Positions 1-11,050 of a DNA stretch of 64,000 nt are shown here, piece after piece. This stretch comes from Liolophura sinensis (taxonomy: Eukaryota > Mollusca > Polyplacophora > Chitonida > Chitonidae). Every line of letters starts with the position of its first letter. Positions within the stretch are counted from its first letter, which is position 1. Below the pieces are notes generated by a model, which ran no database searches, was not told the DNA's origin, and saw only the letters and a list, made by a program, of their open reading frames with translations. The DNA lies in contig NC_088303.1 of NCBI RefSeq assembly GCF_032854445.1, positions 33,087,265 through 33,151,264 of the forward strand, in the 5' to 3' direction. A program made the position numbers and the translations under genes.

Positions 1-479
1 TGTGTGGTGGCCCTGAGAGGATGAGTCAGAAGTCTGACCCAGAAAGCCATACCCAGCTCACAGTAAGCTCAGTTCCCATCCTAGGGCATCTGTTTGATGC
101 ATACATAAATTGAGGGTTCCTGTCGAGATCAATTGAAGCCTGAAGTCTGTGCTTTGATAGACTGCCAAACTTGAACTAGGCCATCAGTGTATAAACAAGT
201 GCTCAGTGATTGGGAAGGATTTTTAGTGAGAATGAAAGTGCTACAATCTGTCAATTTACCAACATCCATTCATGGCCCATTTTTAGTGAAAACAGTAAAT
301 GATAATTGCGGCTGTAAAAAAGGCAGAAAACACAAATTGTCATTACAGTAATTATCCCACACAGCCTATGTGGATAGACCTACAGTAGTTGCCTCTGCCA
401 TTATGATAATTTCATTATGTTATGATCAACTGTAACATAATTAACATAGTGATATTTTGCTTGGTAGAAGTAAATTGAT

Positions 480-602
480 TGGTCTCGCAGGGCAATACTA
501 GAAGGCACACAAACAAATATTTCACATGTGCAATGGGCGTTGTCATATGACTGCAAAATTGTTAAGTACGACTTTAAACCCCAGGCACTCCCTCACTCCC
601 AT
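480..602 (+). repeat. SINE family B, 3' part
   Basis: Carries the family-B tail: a CGTTGTCATATGACTGCAAA block, then GTTAAGTACGACTTTAAACC and CACTCCCTCACTCCC. The same tail occurs at 11530-11605 (+) and, inverted, at 28190-28250, 50055-50100 and 51545-51600. The tRNA-like head is not visible here. Confidence 0.6.
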
Positions 603-1007
603 GTGCAACGGCTCTAGCCTACTTACAGTATACCCGGCATCATGTATGTTTGTTCTATGAATACTAGAACAGGGTACTGGGTTGGGGCGAACTTCGCAGG
701 CTGAATCATGTGGTAGGTTGTTGCAGCAGCTTATTGGCTCATGATCATTTAGGTCACTGGCTTGAATCCACCACTCACTGGTTCAGTATCGGATTCATGT
801 TACAAAGAATATCTGCTTCTTTTGGGTGTTGCTGTTTACAAGCCAGTCCAAAGTTCCATTAGCAAGTATTTATTGTGGAAAAAAAAAAAAAAAAACACCC
901 CTTTCTGTTGTAGTCCAAAAGCTAGTAACCATTAATCTCACGCTGCTAGATTAATTGTGGTAATAAATTCATTGCACCAACCCATCACTCCACCCTCCAG
1001 CTTTGGG

Positions 1008-1258
1008 AACCTCTGTGGCGGTGGGGGTTAGCATGCCAGGGTGGCATGATGAGCCTCTCACAAATGCAGTCGCAGTGAGTTCAAGTCCAACTTATGCTGG
1101 CTTCTTCTTGGCTGTACTTGTGAAAGTCTTGCAGCAACCTGCAGATGGTTGTGGGCTTTCACCGGGCAGAGCCAGGTTTCCTCTCCCCATAATGCTGGCG
1201 ATCAGGTGAAATATATTTGAGTGTGGCATGAAACACCAATCAAATAAATAAATAAATC
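1008..1258 (+). repeat. SINE family A, near full length
   Basis: Head region with a B-box-like GAGTTCAAGTCCAACTTATG, then a body (AGCAACCTGCAGATGGTTGT) and a tail block (GTGAAATATATTTGAGTG) followed by CAAATAAATAAATAAA. At least eight other copies occur in the window in both orientations (for example 53752-54024 and 57192-57448). Short open frames inside it are not genes. Confidence 0.8.
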
Positions 1259-1900
1259 ATTGCAACTGCAGCCTTTTGTCAGTTTGCCTCAGTGAGTTTT
1301 ATTCTTACTGTTTATGTAAATGCTAAAATAATTGCAAATTACACGCCTCCTAGCACCATGGCTTAAGCAGAATTAGGTAAAAGAAATGCAGTGCAGTCGG
1401 TTGCAATTTATATTAGGTGTCACTGGTCTGGCTATACGAGGGGAGACTGAAAAGTTTGACCTGAGGTACTTAAAGAAGATTCGTCTGACTCTGTGATGTT
1501 TCTTGTTCAATTTCTCAGAGTATAATGATATTAATGACTTATAACTTTCTTTATATATGGGTAAGGAGATGCTTAATTAGTAACCTACATGTACATAATG
1601 AGCTTATGGTATGACTTCCAGTACTTCAGGCTGAGAACTCCCCTCATACTCAAATTCATCACATTTTAAACATACAGTAACATTAAAACAATGGCTAGGA
1701 ACTTGATCTTGGGGATGCTTAGTCCACCACAGAGTTCTGGGTTATGGAGGAATACAATATAATTTAAGACGTACAGCATAGAAAGTAAAACCAAAGTATT
1801 GGCGACAGGGTAATACCTGATCCCACATAACCAGTGAAGTATTGAAGGCAGTTGACTGCGTTAACTTTTGTTCACTTCCACTTTCATTTTGTGTTTGTAG

Positions 1901-4900
1901 TGATGGTACATTGGACAGTGCACTAGGATGTGTGGAGGAAATCGTGAATGATTGCAAGGCTGAGAATGAACAACTGGCTCAAAGCCTTAACAACGCCATT
2001 AGCATCAGCAGGCTGAGAAGTGGCTTGAAATACATGTGTGACAACATCCAGTGTAAGTCTAGTTTCATTTGTGTGTGTCGACTTACCATGCAGTTCAAGC
2101 AACAGTTTAAATGACAGTTCAGTTACATGTGTAACAACTTGCATGGCAGTTCCAGCTTCTAGTGTATGCATGTGTAACAACTTGCATGGCAGTTCCAGCT
2201 TCTAGTGTGTGCATGTGTAACAACTTGCATGGCAGTTCCAGCTTCTAGTGTATGCATGTGTAACAACTTGCATGGCAGTTCCAGCTTCAAGTGTATACAT
2301 GTGTAACAACTTGCATGGCAGTTCCAGCTTCTAGTGTATGCATGTGTAACAACTTGCATGGCCGTTCCAGCTTCAAGTGTATACATGTGTAACAACTTGC
2401 ATGGCAGTTCCAGCTTCTAATGTATGCATGTGTAACAACTTGCATGGCAGTTCCAGTTTCAAGTGTATACATGTGTAACAACTTGCATGGCAGTTCCAGC
2501 TTCTAGTGTATGCATGTGTAACAACTTGCATGGCAGTTCCAGCTTCTAGTGTATGCAAGTGTAACAACTTGCATGGCAGTTCAAGCTTCTAGTGTATGCA
2601 TGTGTAACAACTTGCATGGCAGTTCCAGATTCTAGTGTATACATGTGTAACATCTTGTATGGCAGTTCAAGCTTCTAGTGTATACATTTGTGACAACTTG
2701 CAAGACAATTTCAGTTTTTAGTGTATCCATATGTGGCAACTTACATGGCAGTTCCAGATTCTAGTTTGGCCATATGTGACAACTTGCAGGACAATTCCAG
2801 ATTCTCGTGTGTCCATATGTGACAACTTACATGACAATTCCAGATTCTAGAGCATACATGTGTGACAATTTACATGACAATTCCAGATTCTAGTGTGTCC
2901 ATATGTGACAACTTACATGACAATTCCAGATTGTAATGTGTCCATATGTGACAACTTACATGACAATTCCAGATTCTAGAGCATACATGTGTGACAACTT
3001 ACATGACAATTCCAGATTCTAGAGCATACATGTGACAACTTATATGACAATTCCAGATTCTAGTGTGTCCATGTGTGACAGCTTACATGACAATTCCAGA
3101 TTCTAATGTGTACATATCTGACAACTCACATGACAATTACAGATTCTAGCGTGTCCATATGTGACAACTTACATGACAATTCCAGATTCTAGAGCATACA
3201 TGTGTGACAACTTACATGACAATCCCAGATTCTAGTGTGTCCATGTGTGACAACTTACATGACAATTCCAGTTTCTAGAGCATACATGTGTGACAACTTA
3301 CATGACAATTCCAGATTCTAGTGTGTCCATGTGTGACAACTTACATGACAATTCCAGATTCTAGTGTGTCCATGTGTGACAACTTACATGACAATTCCAG
3401 ATTCTAGCGTGTCCATGTGTGACAACTTACATGACAATTCCAGATTCTAGTGTGTCCATATGTGACAACTTGCATGACAATTCCAGATTCTAGTGTGTCC
3501 ATATTTGACAACTTACATGACAATTCCAGATTCTAATGTGTCCATATGTGACAACTTACATGACAATTCCAGATTCTGGTGTGTCCATGTGTGACAGCTT
3601 ACATGACAATTCCAGATTCTAATGTGTACATATCTGACAACTCACATGACAATTCCAGATTCTAATGTGTCCATATGTGACAACTTACATGACAATTCTA
3701 GAGCATACATGTGTGACAACTTACATGACAATCCCAGATTCTAGTGTGTCCATGTGTGACAACTTACATGACAATTCCAGATTCTAGAGCATACATGTGT
3801 GACAACTTACATGACAATTCCAGATTCTAGTGTGTCCATGTGTGACAACTTACATGACAATTCCAGATTCTAGCGTGTCCATGTGTGACAACTTACATGA
3901 CAATTCCAGATTCTAGTGTGTCCATATGTGACAACTTGCATGACAATTCCAGATTCTAGTGTGTCCATATTTGACAACTTACATGACAATTCCAGATTCT
4001 AATGTGTCCATATGTGACAACTTATATGACAATTCCAGATTCTGGTGTGTCCATGTGTGACAACTTACATGACAATTCCAGATTCTAGTGTGTCCATGTG
4101 TGACAATTTACATGACAATTCCGGATTCTAGAGCATACATGTGTGACAACTTACATGGCAATTCAAGTCTCTAGTGTGTCCATATGTGACAGCTTACAGG
4201 GTAATTCCAGCTTCTGTTCTTTACATGTGTGAGAACTTAAAGGACAGTTCCAGCTTTGAGTGTTTACACGTGAAATTTACTGCCATCCTATGAGTAAAAA
4301 ATTCTCGAGTGTCATCAAACACTCCAGTAAATACAGTCACGGAAAAAATTATTAGACCACCCTTGCTTTCTCCCATTTCTTGTTCATTTTAAAACCTTGC
4401 ACAACTGAAGGAACATTTGTTTGGGCAAAGAAAGTGATGAAAACAGAAATAGTTCATAAGGGTTTTATTTAAGAGGTGATATCTATCAGTTCTCTATGAC
4501 TTTCATGACCAAAATCACTTAAGTTCATACATCTGTAGATGTGGCAACTGTATTCTCAAAAACATTTTGGCATTTCATTTTTTCTCCTGTCTCCTAGTCA
4601 CGTAGTCACATGACTCTCAGTCTCACACGGGAGTTAGTACTTGATTGCATGCCCATTGTTTTTGATGACTGCAGCCATGCGCCTTGGCATGCTCTCCACC
4701 AGTTTGTTACATTGCCCTGCAGTCACAGCAGCCCATTCCTGTTGCAAAAATTCGCCCAAATTTGCTTTGTTTTTGGGCTTGTGGTTCTCCATTTTGAACT
4801 TGATAATATTCCACAGGTTTTCAATTGGATTCAGATCAGGTGACTGAGCAGACCAATTCATGGTTCGAATGTTCCGGTTCTCTATCCAGGTTTTAACTGA

Positions 4901-7900
4901 CCTTGCCGTGTGGCAAGGGGCATTGTCTTGTTGGAAAATCCAGTCATTCGAGCCAGGAAAGAGTTTAGCAGCTGATAGAAGAAGACTGTTTTCAAGAGTA
5001 GCTCTGTATGTGACTTGGTTCATTCTCCCTTCACACAACTGCATCTGTCCTGTTCCACCCATACTGAAACAACCCCAGATCATCACTGATCCACCCCCAT
5101 GCTTTACAGTAGGAGCAAGGCAGTCTGGTTTGTAGGTTTCCCCAGGCTTCCTCCTAACCAGTAAGTTGGCTGGAGTAGGCATCAACTCAAAATTGGATTC
5201 ATCACTGAAGACAACTTTAGCCCAATCATCAACAGTCCAATTCTTGTGATCCCTCGCAAAACGCAAGCGGGCCTTCCGCTGCCTCTCGTTGATGAAGGGC
5301 TTCTTCCGTGCCCTGTGCGACTTTAGACCAGCTTCAAGAAGTCGGTTTCGAACTGTTCTTGCTGAACAAGTCACATTTGTTGACAATGCCCACTCATTTC
5401 TAAGGTCTCTGGAGGTCTGACGACGATTCTTGATACAGGACCGGATGAGTGCTCGGTCATCTCCTGGGGTAGAAAGACGTTTCCTGCCTCGACCAGCTAG
5501 CAGTTTTGTAGTACCATGTTCGGCTTGCTTTCTCTTGGTGTAATGAACTGCTGTCTTAGAGATCTTCAGTTTTTTGGCCACTTGTCACTCGCTCAATCCA
5601 GTATCCAGCTGTGCCAAGATGGCTGCCTTTCTGGCTCCACATAATTCTTTCGTTTTAGGCATTATGAGAGCTGACAACTACCGAGTTGTGCTGCGTCTTA
5701 ATATATAAACAAGAGACCCCTATTTATGTAAGCCTACATGTAAACAGGAAACCACTCTTTATGTAAGTCTGCATGTAAATGGAAAGCATGAAATTGCCTC
5801 GCATACACCCTAGGAATACAACTGACCTTAAAGCATATCAAATACGACAAAGTATTGTGGAACCAGCTGGATTTTTGTCGTATTCATTGTAATCTTCGGT
5901 TAATACACCTTTAGGGTTGCCAGGCATTAAAATGAACAAGAAACCAAAGAAAATATGAGTGGTCTAATAATTTTTTCCATGACTGTACATGTAAATGTTG
6001 AAGTAATGACATCCATGTGACATGCATAGCTTACGTCACACTGTGATCATCGGTGTTGTTGTCCAGTAACCTGGAGAGCATTGTTAAACAAAATGTTGGG
6101 GCTGGTATCTTAAAAAGTACTGCCGGTATTGAGATCAGGTTTAGCACATGTATAGAGCACCCAGGGGGATATTCCATTGTTGATTTGGGGTGTACATATT
6201 AAATGCTGTAAATTACTGAATTCCTGATTTAGTGTGTTGTGTATTAAAACAAAATGTTAGATGTGGCTTCTCTAAAAGTGCTTCATATATTGATCTCGGG
6301 GGTTTGCATGATGCAACAGGTGTGTGCATGTTAAATTCCGTAAATTACCAAATTCCTGACTTAACATATTGTGCATTAGAATCAAAGTTAAACAAAATGT
6401 TAGTGGTATCTCAAAAAGTACAGCATGAATTGACATGCATTTTTAACATACATATAAAGCATGGACAGTGACGCTAGGGGGGATGTTCCATGGCTGATGT
6501 TCTCTGTGCATGTTAATTACCATAAATTACCAAATTGACGATTTCAGTGCTTTTATGTATTGAGCTGAAGTTTTGCATTCATGTGTCTCCTACAGGCAAG
6601 CTCTTTGCTAGACTTGCTACCAAATCTAAGTTTGGACCTGAATCTAAGACCTGAAATTTCATTCAAGTTACTGTTTTTGGCCTAACCAAGTTCTTTGGAT
6701 CATAGAAAGGTAACATTTCTTTGGAAGTTGCTATGCAGGCATGGTATCCTGATGAGAAAATATGAGTTATATTAAGATATTAGTACTATTTTATGGCCTT
6801 CCTTAATCTCTAAAAGGGATCTTGAGCAAAATACCTAATCTCTAAAAGGGAACTTGAGCAAATTTTAAGTATTAATAGTTAAAGGAACTGTGGGATGATT
6901 GGTGTAATCAATGTGCTTGTCTACATTTCAGTGATTATTGACAACTCAGAATGTATAGGGAATCAGGTGGGTCCCATCTCGAGCTGCGTCGAGCTGGAGA
7001 CAAAGTGGTTCCAAGCAGAGATGCAGGCTATGCAGGCCAAAGGTCAACCAGATCAGGACGACATCTGGAGAATCACTTGCGGGTTAGTATTGCCGTCCGA
7101 TCTGGCTCTTCTGGAATTCACTCACTTATCAAGTTTTACCTCCGGATTTATGATAGCCATCTTTGATTTCATTATCTTGTTTTTCTATAATCTCGGTTTT
7201 CATATCGTTTGACATATCTATTTATAAATTACTGTCATCAATTCTACACCCAATCTTAAGTGATCTAACTTCTACACAGAGATTTGCTGCTCCTCTGACA
7301 CTAGTTCTACACCCAAATTGTACATGTCTGACACCAGTTCTACACCCAAATTGTACATGTCTGACACCAGTTCTACAGATTCAGTACATATCTCTGACAC
7401 CAGTTCTGTGTCCATATTTGGCACAACCCTGGCGCCGGTTCTGCACCCAAATTGTACATGTCTGACACCAGTTCTACAGACAGATTCAGCACATATCTCT
7501 GACACCAGTTCTGTATCCATATTTTGCACAACTCTGGCACAGGTTCTGCACCCAGTTTTGACACGTGACACCAGTTCTACACCCAGTTAGGGCACATGTC
7601 TGTGACACCAGTTCTACACTCAGTTTTGGCACATCTGACACCAGTTCAACTCCCAGATTTGCATTAGTTCCACAGTACATGAATCCAAAACACATGTGGT
7701 AGTTGTATGGTCAGAATAAGATTTTGATGCAAATTTTTTTTTTAAATCACTTTATTTTTCATCAAACAGAATTAGAAAAAAAGAAGCATTCTCTACTGAC
7801 CTACTCACTTTATTTATAGGGTTGGGTTACGCCTGCAGAATTCTTTTGAATTCATGTGGAACTTGTACTGGCAACGCCTTAGCATATATGCAAAAAGAAA

Positions 7901-8307
7901 TATATATAAAGCTTGCAGTTTTAGTGACACAAATAAGTCATTATTAGTGTCATTTTCAGAATAATTGTATGCATAAATTCCATTGAATGAAGTGCTTGTA
8001 AATTTATAGTACCTCTTTTCTCTCTCTCTCTCTCTCTCCCTCTCTCTCTCTCTCTCTATATATATATACACACACACATATGTATCTGGGTTTGTGAATT
8101 TCTCATAGGTTCATGGACAGAATATTTGGATGCCAACATAAAGTGTTCAAAGAGAACTGTGGTCAGGAAATTGCTGATGTGATGACCAACTTCATGCAGT
8201 CTGTCAAACCACCAGTATGTGCAGATTACTCGGGGGCCGTCACTGTTTCTGTGTCTTGGACGCTGTTGGCCGGTCTGCTCAGCCTGCTTATGTATCTGCG
8301 AGAGTAA
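1901..8307 (+). CDS. Cysteine-rich secreted/surface protein, 3' end of gene (three exons)
   Basis: Three coding exons join in phase: 1901-2052 (ends phase 1, donor GTAAGT), 6932-7082 (ends phase 2, donor GTTAGT) and 8109-8307 (stop TAA at 8305-8307). The first starts with one base of a split codon, so upstream exons exist; I could not place them in 1-1900 and they may lie outside the window. The visible 166 residues hold nine cysteines (for example in CVEEIVNDC, SECIGNQ, WRITCG, FGCQHK, KENCGQE). They end in a hydrophobic stretch, SVSWTLLAGLLSLLMYL, that fits a GPI-attachment signal or a C-terminal membrane anchor. Spaced cysteines plus amphipathic helices recall the T20D4.11-like (DUF19) extracellular domains of invertebrates, but this is a resemblance only. 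The function is unknown. The first intron (2053-6931) is filled by a minisatellite and a Tc1 transposon. Confidence 0.7.
2110..4275. repeat. 43-bp minisatellite, about 50 copies, two subtypes
   Basis: The left part (about 2110-2700) repeats a unit containing GTAACAACTTGCATGGCAGT. The right part (about 2700-4170) repeats a diverged unit containing GTGACAACTTACATGACAAT and CCAGATTCTAGTGTGTCCAT. The period is 43 bases, so each strand is read in all three frames in turn, giving spurious frames with a 43-residue period. Blocks of several units are themselves duplicated: the variant run near 3061-3250 recurs near 3580-3760, showing higher-order amplification. It lies wholly within an intron, starting about 60 bases after the donor at 2053. 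Confidence 0.95.
4334..5985 (-). mobile_element. Tc1-type DNA transposon (Tc1/mariner superfamily), nearly intact
   Basis: A 1,652-bp element bounded by TA on both sides (4332-4333 and 5986-5987). Its ends are inverted copies of CAGTCAYGGAAAAAATTATT followed by AGACCAC, and a second inner match (TTCTTGTTCATTTTAA) lies at both ends. The transposase is on the minus strand. Length, TA target site and catalytic spacing fit Tc1-type elements. It sits in the large first visible intron of the cysteine-rich gene, just past the minisatellite. Confidence 0.95.
4634..5662 (-). pseudogene. Tc1 transposase, one premature stop near the N-terminus
   Basis: The natural start is ATG at 5660-5662 (MPKTKELCGARKAAI...). 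Codon 26 is TGA (5585-5587), after which the frame is open for 315 residues to the stop at 4634. Seen in order: helix-turn-helix segments (KKLKISKTAVHYTKRK; TCSARTVRNRLLEAGL), the first catalytic Asp in VVFSDESNF, a GGGSVMIWGCFS block, the second Asp in FQQDNAPCHT and the catalytic Glu in SPDLNPIENLWN. This is a DD34E arrangement, about 341 residues in all, usual for Tc1. The TGA could be a decayed CGA (Arg), a common CpG change, giving SERQVAKKL as in relatives. With everything else intact the copy is young. Confidence 0.9.
7275..7660. repeat. 33-bp minisatellite in intron
   Basis: About ten diverged copies of a unit built on CTGACACCAGTTCTACACCC followed by AAATTGTACATGT. Alternating subtypes have CATATTTGGCACAAC in place of the second half. 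Lies in the intron between exons 6932-7082 and 8109-8307. The multiple-of-three period keeps several frames open, but nothing suggests coding. Confidence 0.85.
8019..8082. repeat. Compound microsatellite (CT)n(TA)n(CA)n
   Basis: CT dinucleotides from 8019, then TA, then CA, ending about 25 bases before the acceptor of the last exon of the cysteine-rich gene. The CT tract may double as a polypyrimidine tract. Confidence 0.85.
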
Positions 8308-8482
8308 CATCATCAGCGCATCCTATTCGAAATGCTTTTCTCCCACTACAGCCCATTAATGTACCAAAATTGATGCTGTAGAACCTTCTTTAGAACTGAC
8401 CTTATATCTGGAGTGTTATGAAAGTGTATGCATTTTTCTTTTTGTTTTTCTTTCATCAGTTTTTTCCAAACCATGTTGTAAA

Positions 8483-8488
8483 ATAAAA
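8483..8488 (+). terminator. Poly(A) signal of the cysteine-rich gene
   Basis: AATAAA lies 176 bases after the stop codon at 8305-8307, within a T-rich 3' region and followed by a GT-rich stretch (TACGTGTAAGTGTTTTGG). This fits the 3' end of the transcript. Confidence 0.5.
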
Positions 8489-10129
8489 CACTTGGAATTG
8501 ACATGTACGTGTAAGTGTTTTGGTGAAAACCATTTCCGTAAGGGTATCTGTTAAATATGAAGAATGCTCGAACGCAATAGTTGGAACCATCCCAATAGGG
8601 GAATGCTCAGTGTCACTAAGCCCAGACATTATATAGATCACCAGACTAATTGCTACCTATCTCAGTGTGGTTCACCAGCCGTCTTAAAAGGAAAGCAAAT
8701 CTTGTAATACACCATTGCCCTATACCTACTTGAATAACAATAACAGCCATGATTATTCATGATCGAAATCTCTTGTACTGTTATTCAAATACTTGTAGGC
8801 AGGGGGCGCTGCTGTTTTATGAGTTGGAAGATTTGCTTCCGTTTTGTGGAGAAGTGGTTGGTAAACTCCAGTGGCCATCTGTACTATATTGCCAGTAAAT
8901 GCGTATGATATACAGTATGTAGATTTTCAGAGAGGTATTTAGTAACATTGTATACTCTGAGTATAGAACAGTCATTAACTGTCATGCTAATCCAGTAGTC
9001 CAGCGTACCTATTTAATCTAGCAATTAGTCTCAAGCCACAGGGAACCTGAGCAATGAATGCCCTCCAATAATGTGAATGAAAAAGGACCCTAGCAGATGT
9101 GAAGAGAGATAACTCTCTTGTATAAGGTGGCTACGGAAACTCTTGTGGGGATGCAAGTTTTAATTAAACATATAAAATCCTCTCAGGGATTGGTATTTTG
9201 TATACATGTGGCGCTGTTATTAACAGTTGTACTTTGAACGTTAATTTGTTGATACTAAAACTTGGTGTTATTGTTTGAGTTGGTGCCCCTTTTTCGGGTT
9301 CTGCCTTTGACTTGATATCTGTATACCCAGACTGCTCATGCAGTCGTTTTCACAACTTCACAGTTTATGGCAAATGCCTGATATTTTGTAGCTCGTTTGG
9401 GTTGTATTCATTAGCAGATTTTCTAAGCTTGGCAGTAATTCATTTATAGATTGATGGACCTAGCTGGTATACATTATCTCAAATTGCTGAAGTTCAGTGC
9501 TATTGGAAGGTTTTATCCATTTTTATTTTGTTCAGGGATCAGGGAAGGGTGGGTGGGGCGTGAGGGGGGGGGTTGTTTTTTTTGTTTATTTTCTAGAACA
9601 TCTGAATCTACACTGTTTTGATGTAAAGTTTGGTCATATGATGTCTGTTAGTCTGGTTGCCCTTTTATCCATAACATGGTCCAAATGTCACTTATTAAAT
9701 TTTTAATTTGGAACACTACTGTCACCATGTAGATAAAAGTGTTAAACAAGCTAAGCAACTGGACTTGTTGGCTGATGAGTCCTGATTCATTGTACAACTT
9801 TCTTGATACCATGGGCCTTGCCACTTGTCAAACAAAGTGTACATGTAAGTATCGGGATGCTTAATAATTGCTCACATGGATGGCAGTATTTTAATGAACG
9901 GCATATTAAAGTTGTGCATAATTAGAAACATTAAGACATTGTACATGATGTGTAGGAAATTTCATCAGGGATGGCGCTTCCCATTTTTCATGTCTGTTTT
10001 CTTTATTAAGTGAATTATTCCTTAATGCTTGTTAGTCACATTTTTCTTTGAATAAATGTTTGTCTTAGGTTTGATAGGCGTAAAATAAACTTTCTGTTAT
10101 TAAAAAATGAACTGACTTTTTTTTTTTTT

Positions 10130-10695
10130 TTTCATACTGGTGACCTACATGTACCAGACAGCCTTCTCACTACCCAGCCCAGTCTGTACGTCTGGGACAG
10201 ATAACCTTCTCACTACTTAGCCCAGCCTGTACATCTACCGCAAACAACTTTTCCACTACCCAACCACAGCCTGTACCTCTACCACAGACAAGCTTCCTAC
10301 TACCCAGCCCAGCCTCCTACTACCCAGCCCAGCCTGTACATCTACCACAGACAGCCTTCCTGTTACCCAGCTCAGCTTGTACCTCTACCACAAACAACCT
10401 TCAGACTACCCAGTCCAGGTTGTACCCCTACCACACCCACTACCCACCCCAGTTTGTACCTCTACCACAAACAACCTTCCCACTACCCAGCCTAACCTGT
10501 ACCTCTGGCACAGATGAACCTCCCACTACCCAGCCCAGCTTGTACTTGTACCAGAAACAACCTTCCCACTACCCAGTCCAGGTTGTACCTCTACCATAGA
10601 CAACCCTCAACCCTAACCTGTACCTCTACCACAGACAATCTTCTCACTACACAGCCCAGCCTGTACCTCTACCACAGACAACCTTCTCACTACCC
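10130..10695. repeat. Pyrimidine-rich minisatellite, 42-44-bp unit
   Basis: About twelve diverged copies of a unit with TGTACCTCTACCACAGACAA then CCTTCCCACTACCCAGCCCA. Spacing between successive TGTACC blocks is 42 to 44 bases (for example 10455, 10499, 10541, 10584). Intergenic. Confidence 0.85.
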
Positions 10696-11050
10696 ATATA
10701 CGACGGTCTACTTAAAATCGTAAGGTACTGGATCCAACTAGACAAAGTCATTGTTAAAAACTTTGACGAAATCTTGCCGAAATGAGCAACTCTCACCAAC
10801 TGGATGGATAGAGCAGTATGTTTAGAGTGAAACATGTTCAACTCCGAGAAACTCCTCGGTCAACAGTTGTCCGTGGTCTGCTTTGATCGACTGAAACCAG
10901 CTCCTGATCGGATGACGATCCCGTCAACGAAATCACTGTACCGAGGACAAAGGAGTTTATGGGTAAAGCCAGAAATTGCCAAAAATCCTTCACACAACGT
11001 CAAAACATTTAATCAAAATTGACTTTTAAACCTATTCACCGTCTCTCTAG

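Larger units (their letters stand above)
1..1900. other. Upstream or intronic sequence with SINE pieces
   Basis: No exon could be supported here. The stretch holds the 3' part of a family-B SINE (about 480-602) and a family-A SINE (about 1008-1258). The rest is AT-rich sequence without recognisable structure, probably intron or 5' flank of the cysteine-rich gene. Confidence 0.4.

Noticed and set aside
1842-2567. Open frames with repeating MQVVTHAYTRSWNCHASCYTC-like peptides across 1.9-2.6 kb
   Set aside because: They are translations of the 43-bp minisatellite; the same peptide pattern appears in several frames because 43 is not a multiple of three.
2700-4170. CRISPR-like array
   Set aside because: Units are contiguous with no unique spacers, and the surroundings are eukaryotic introns.
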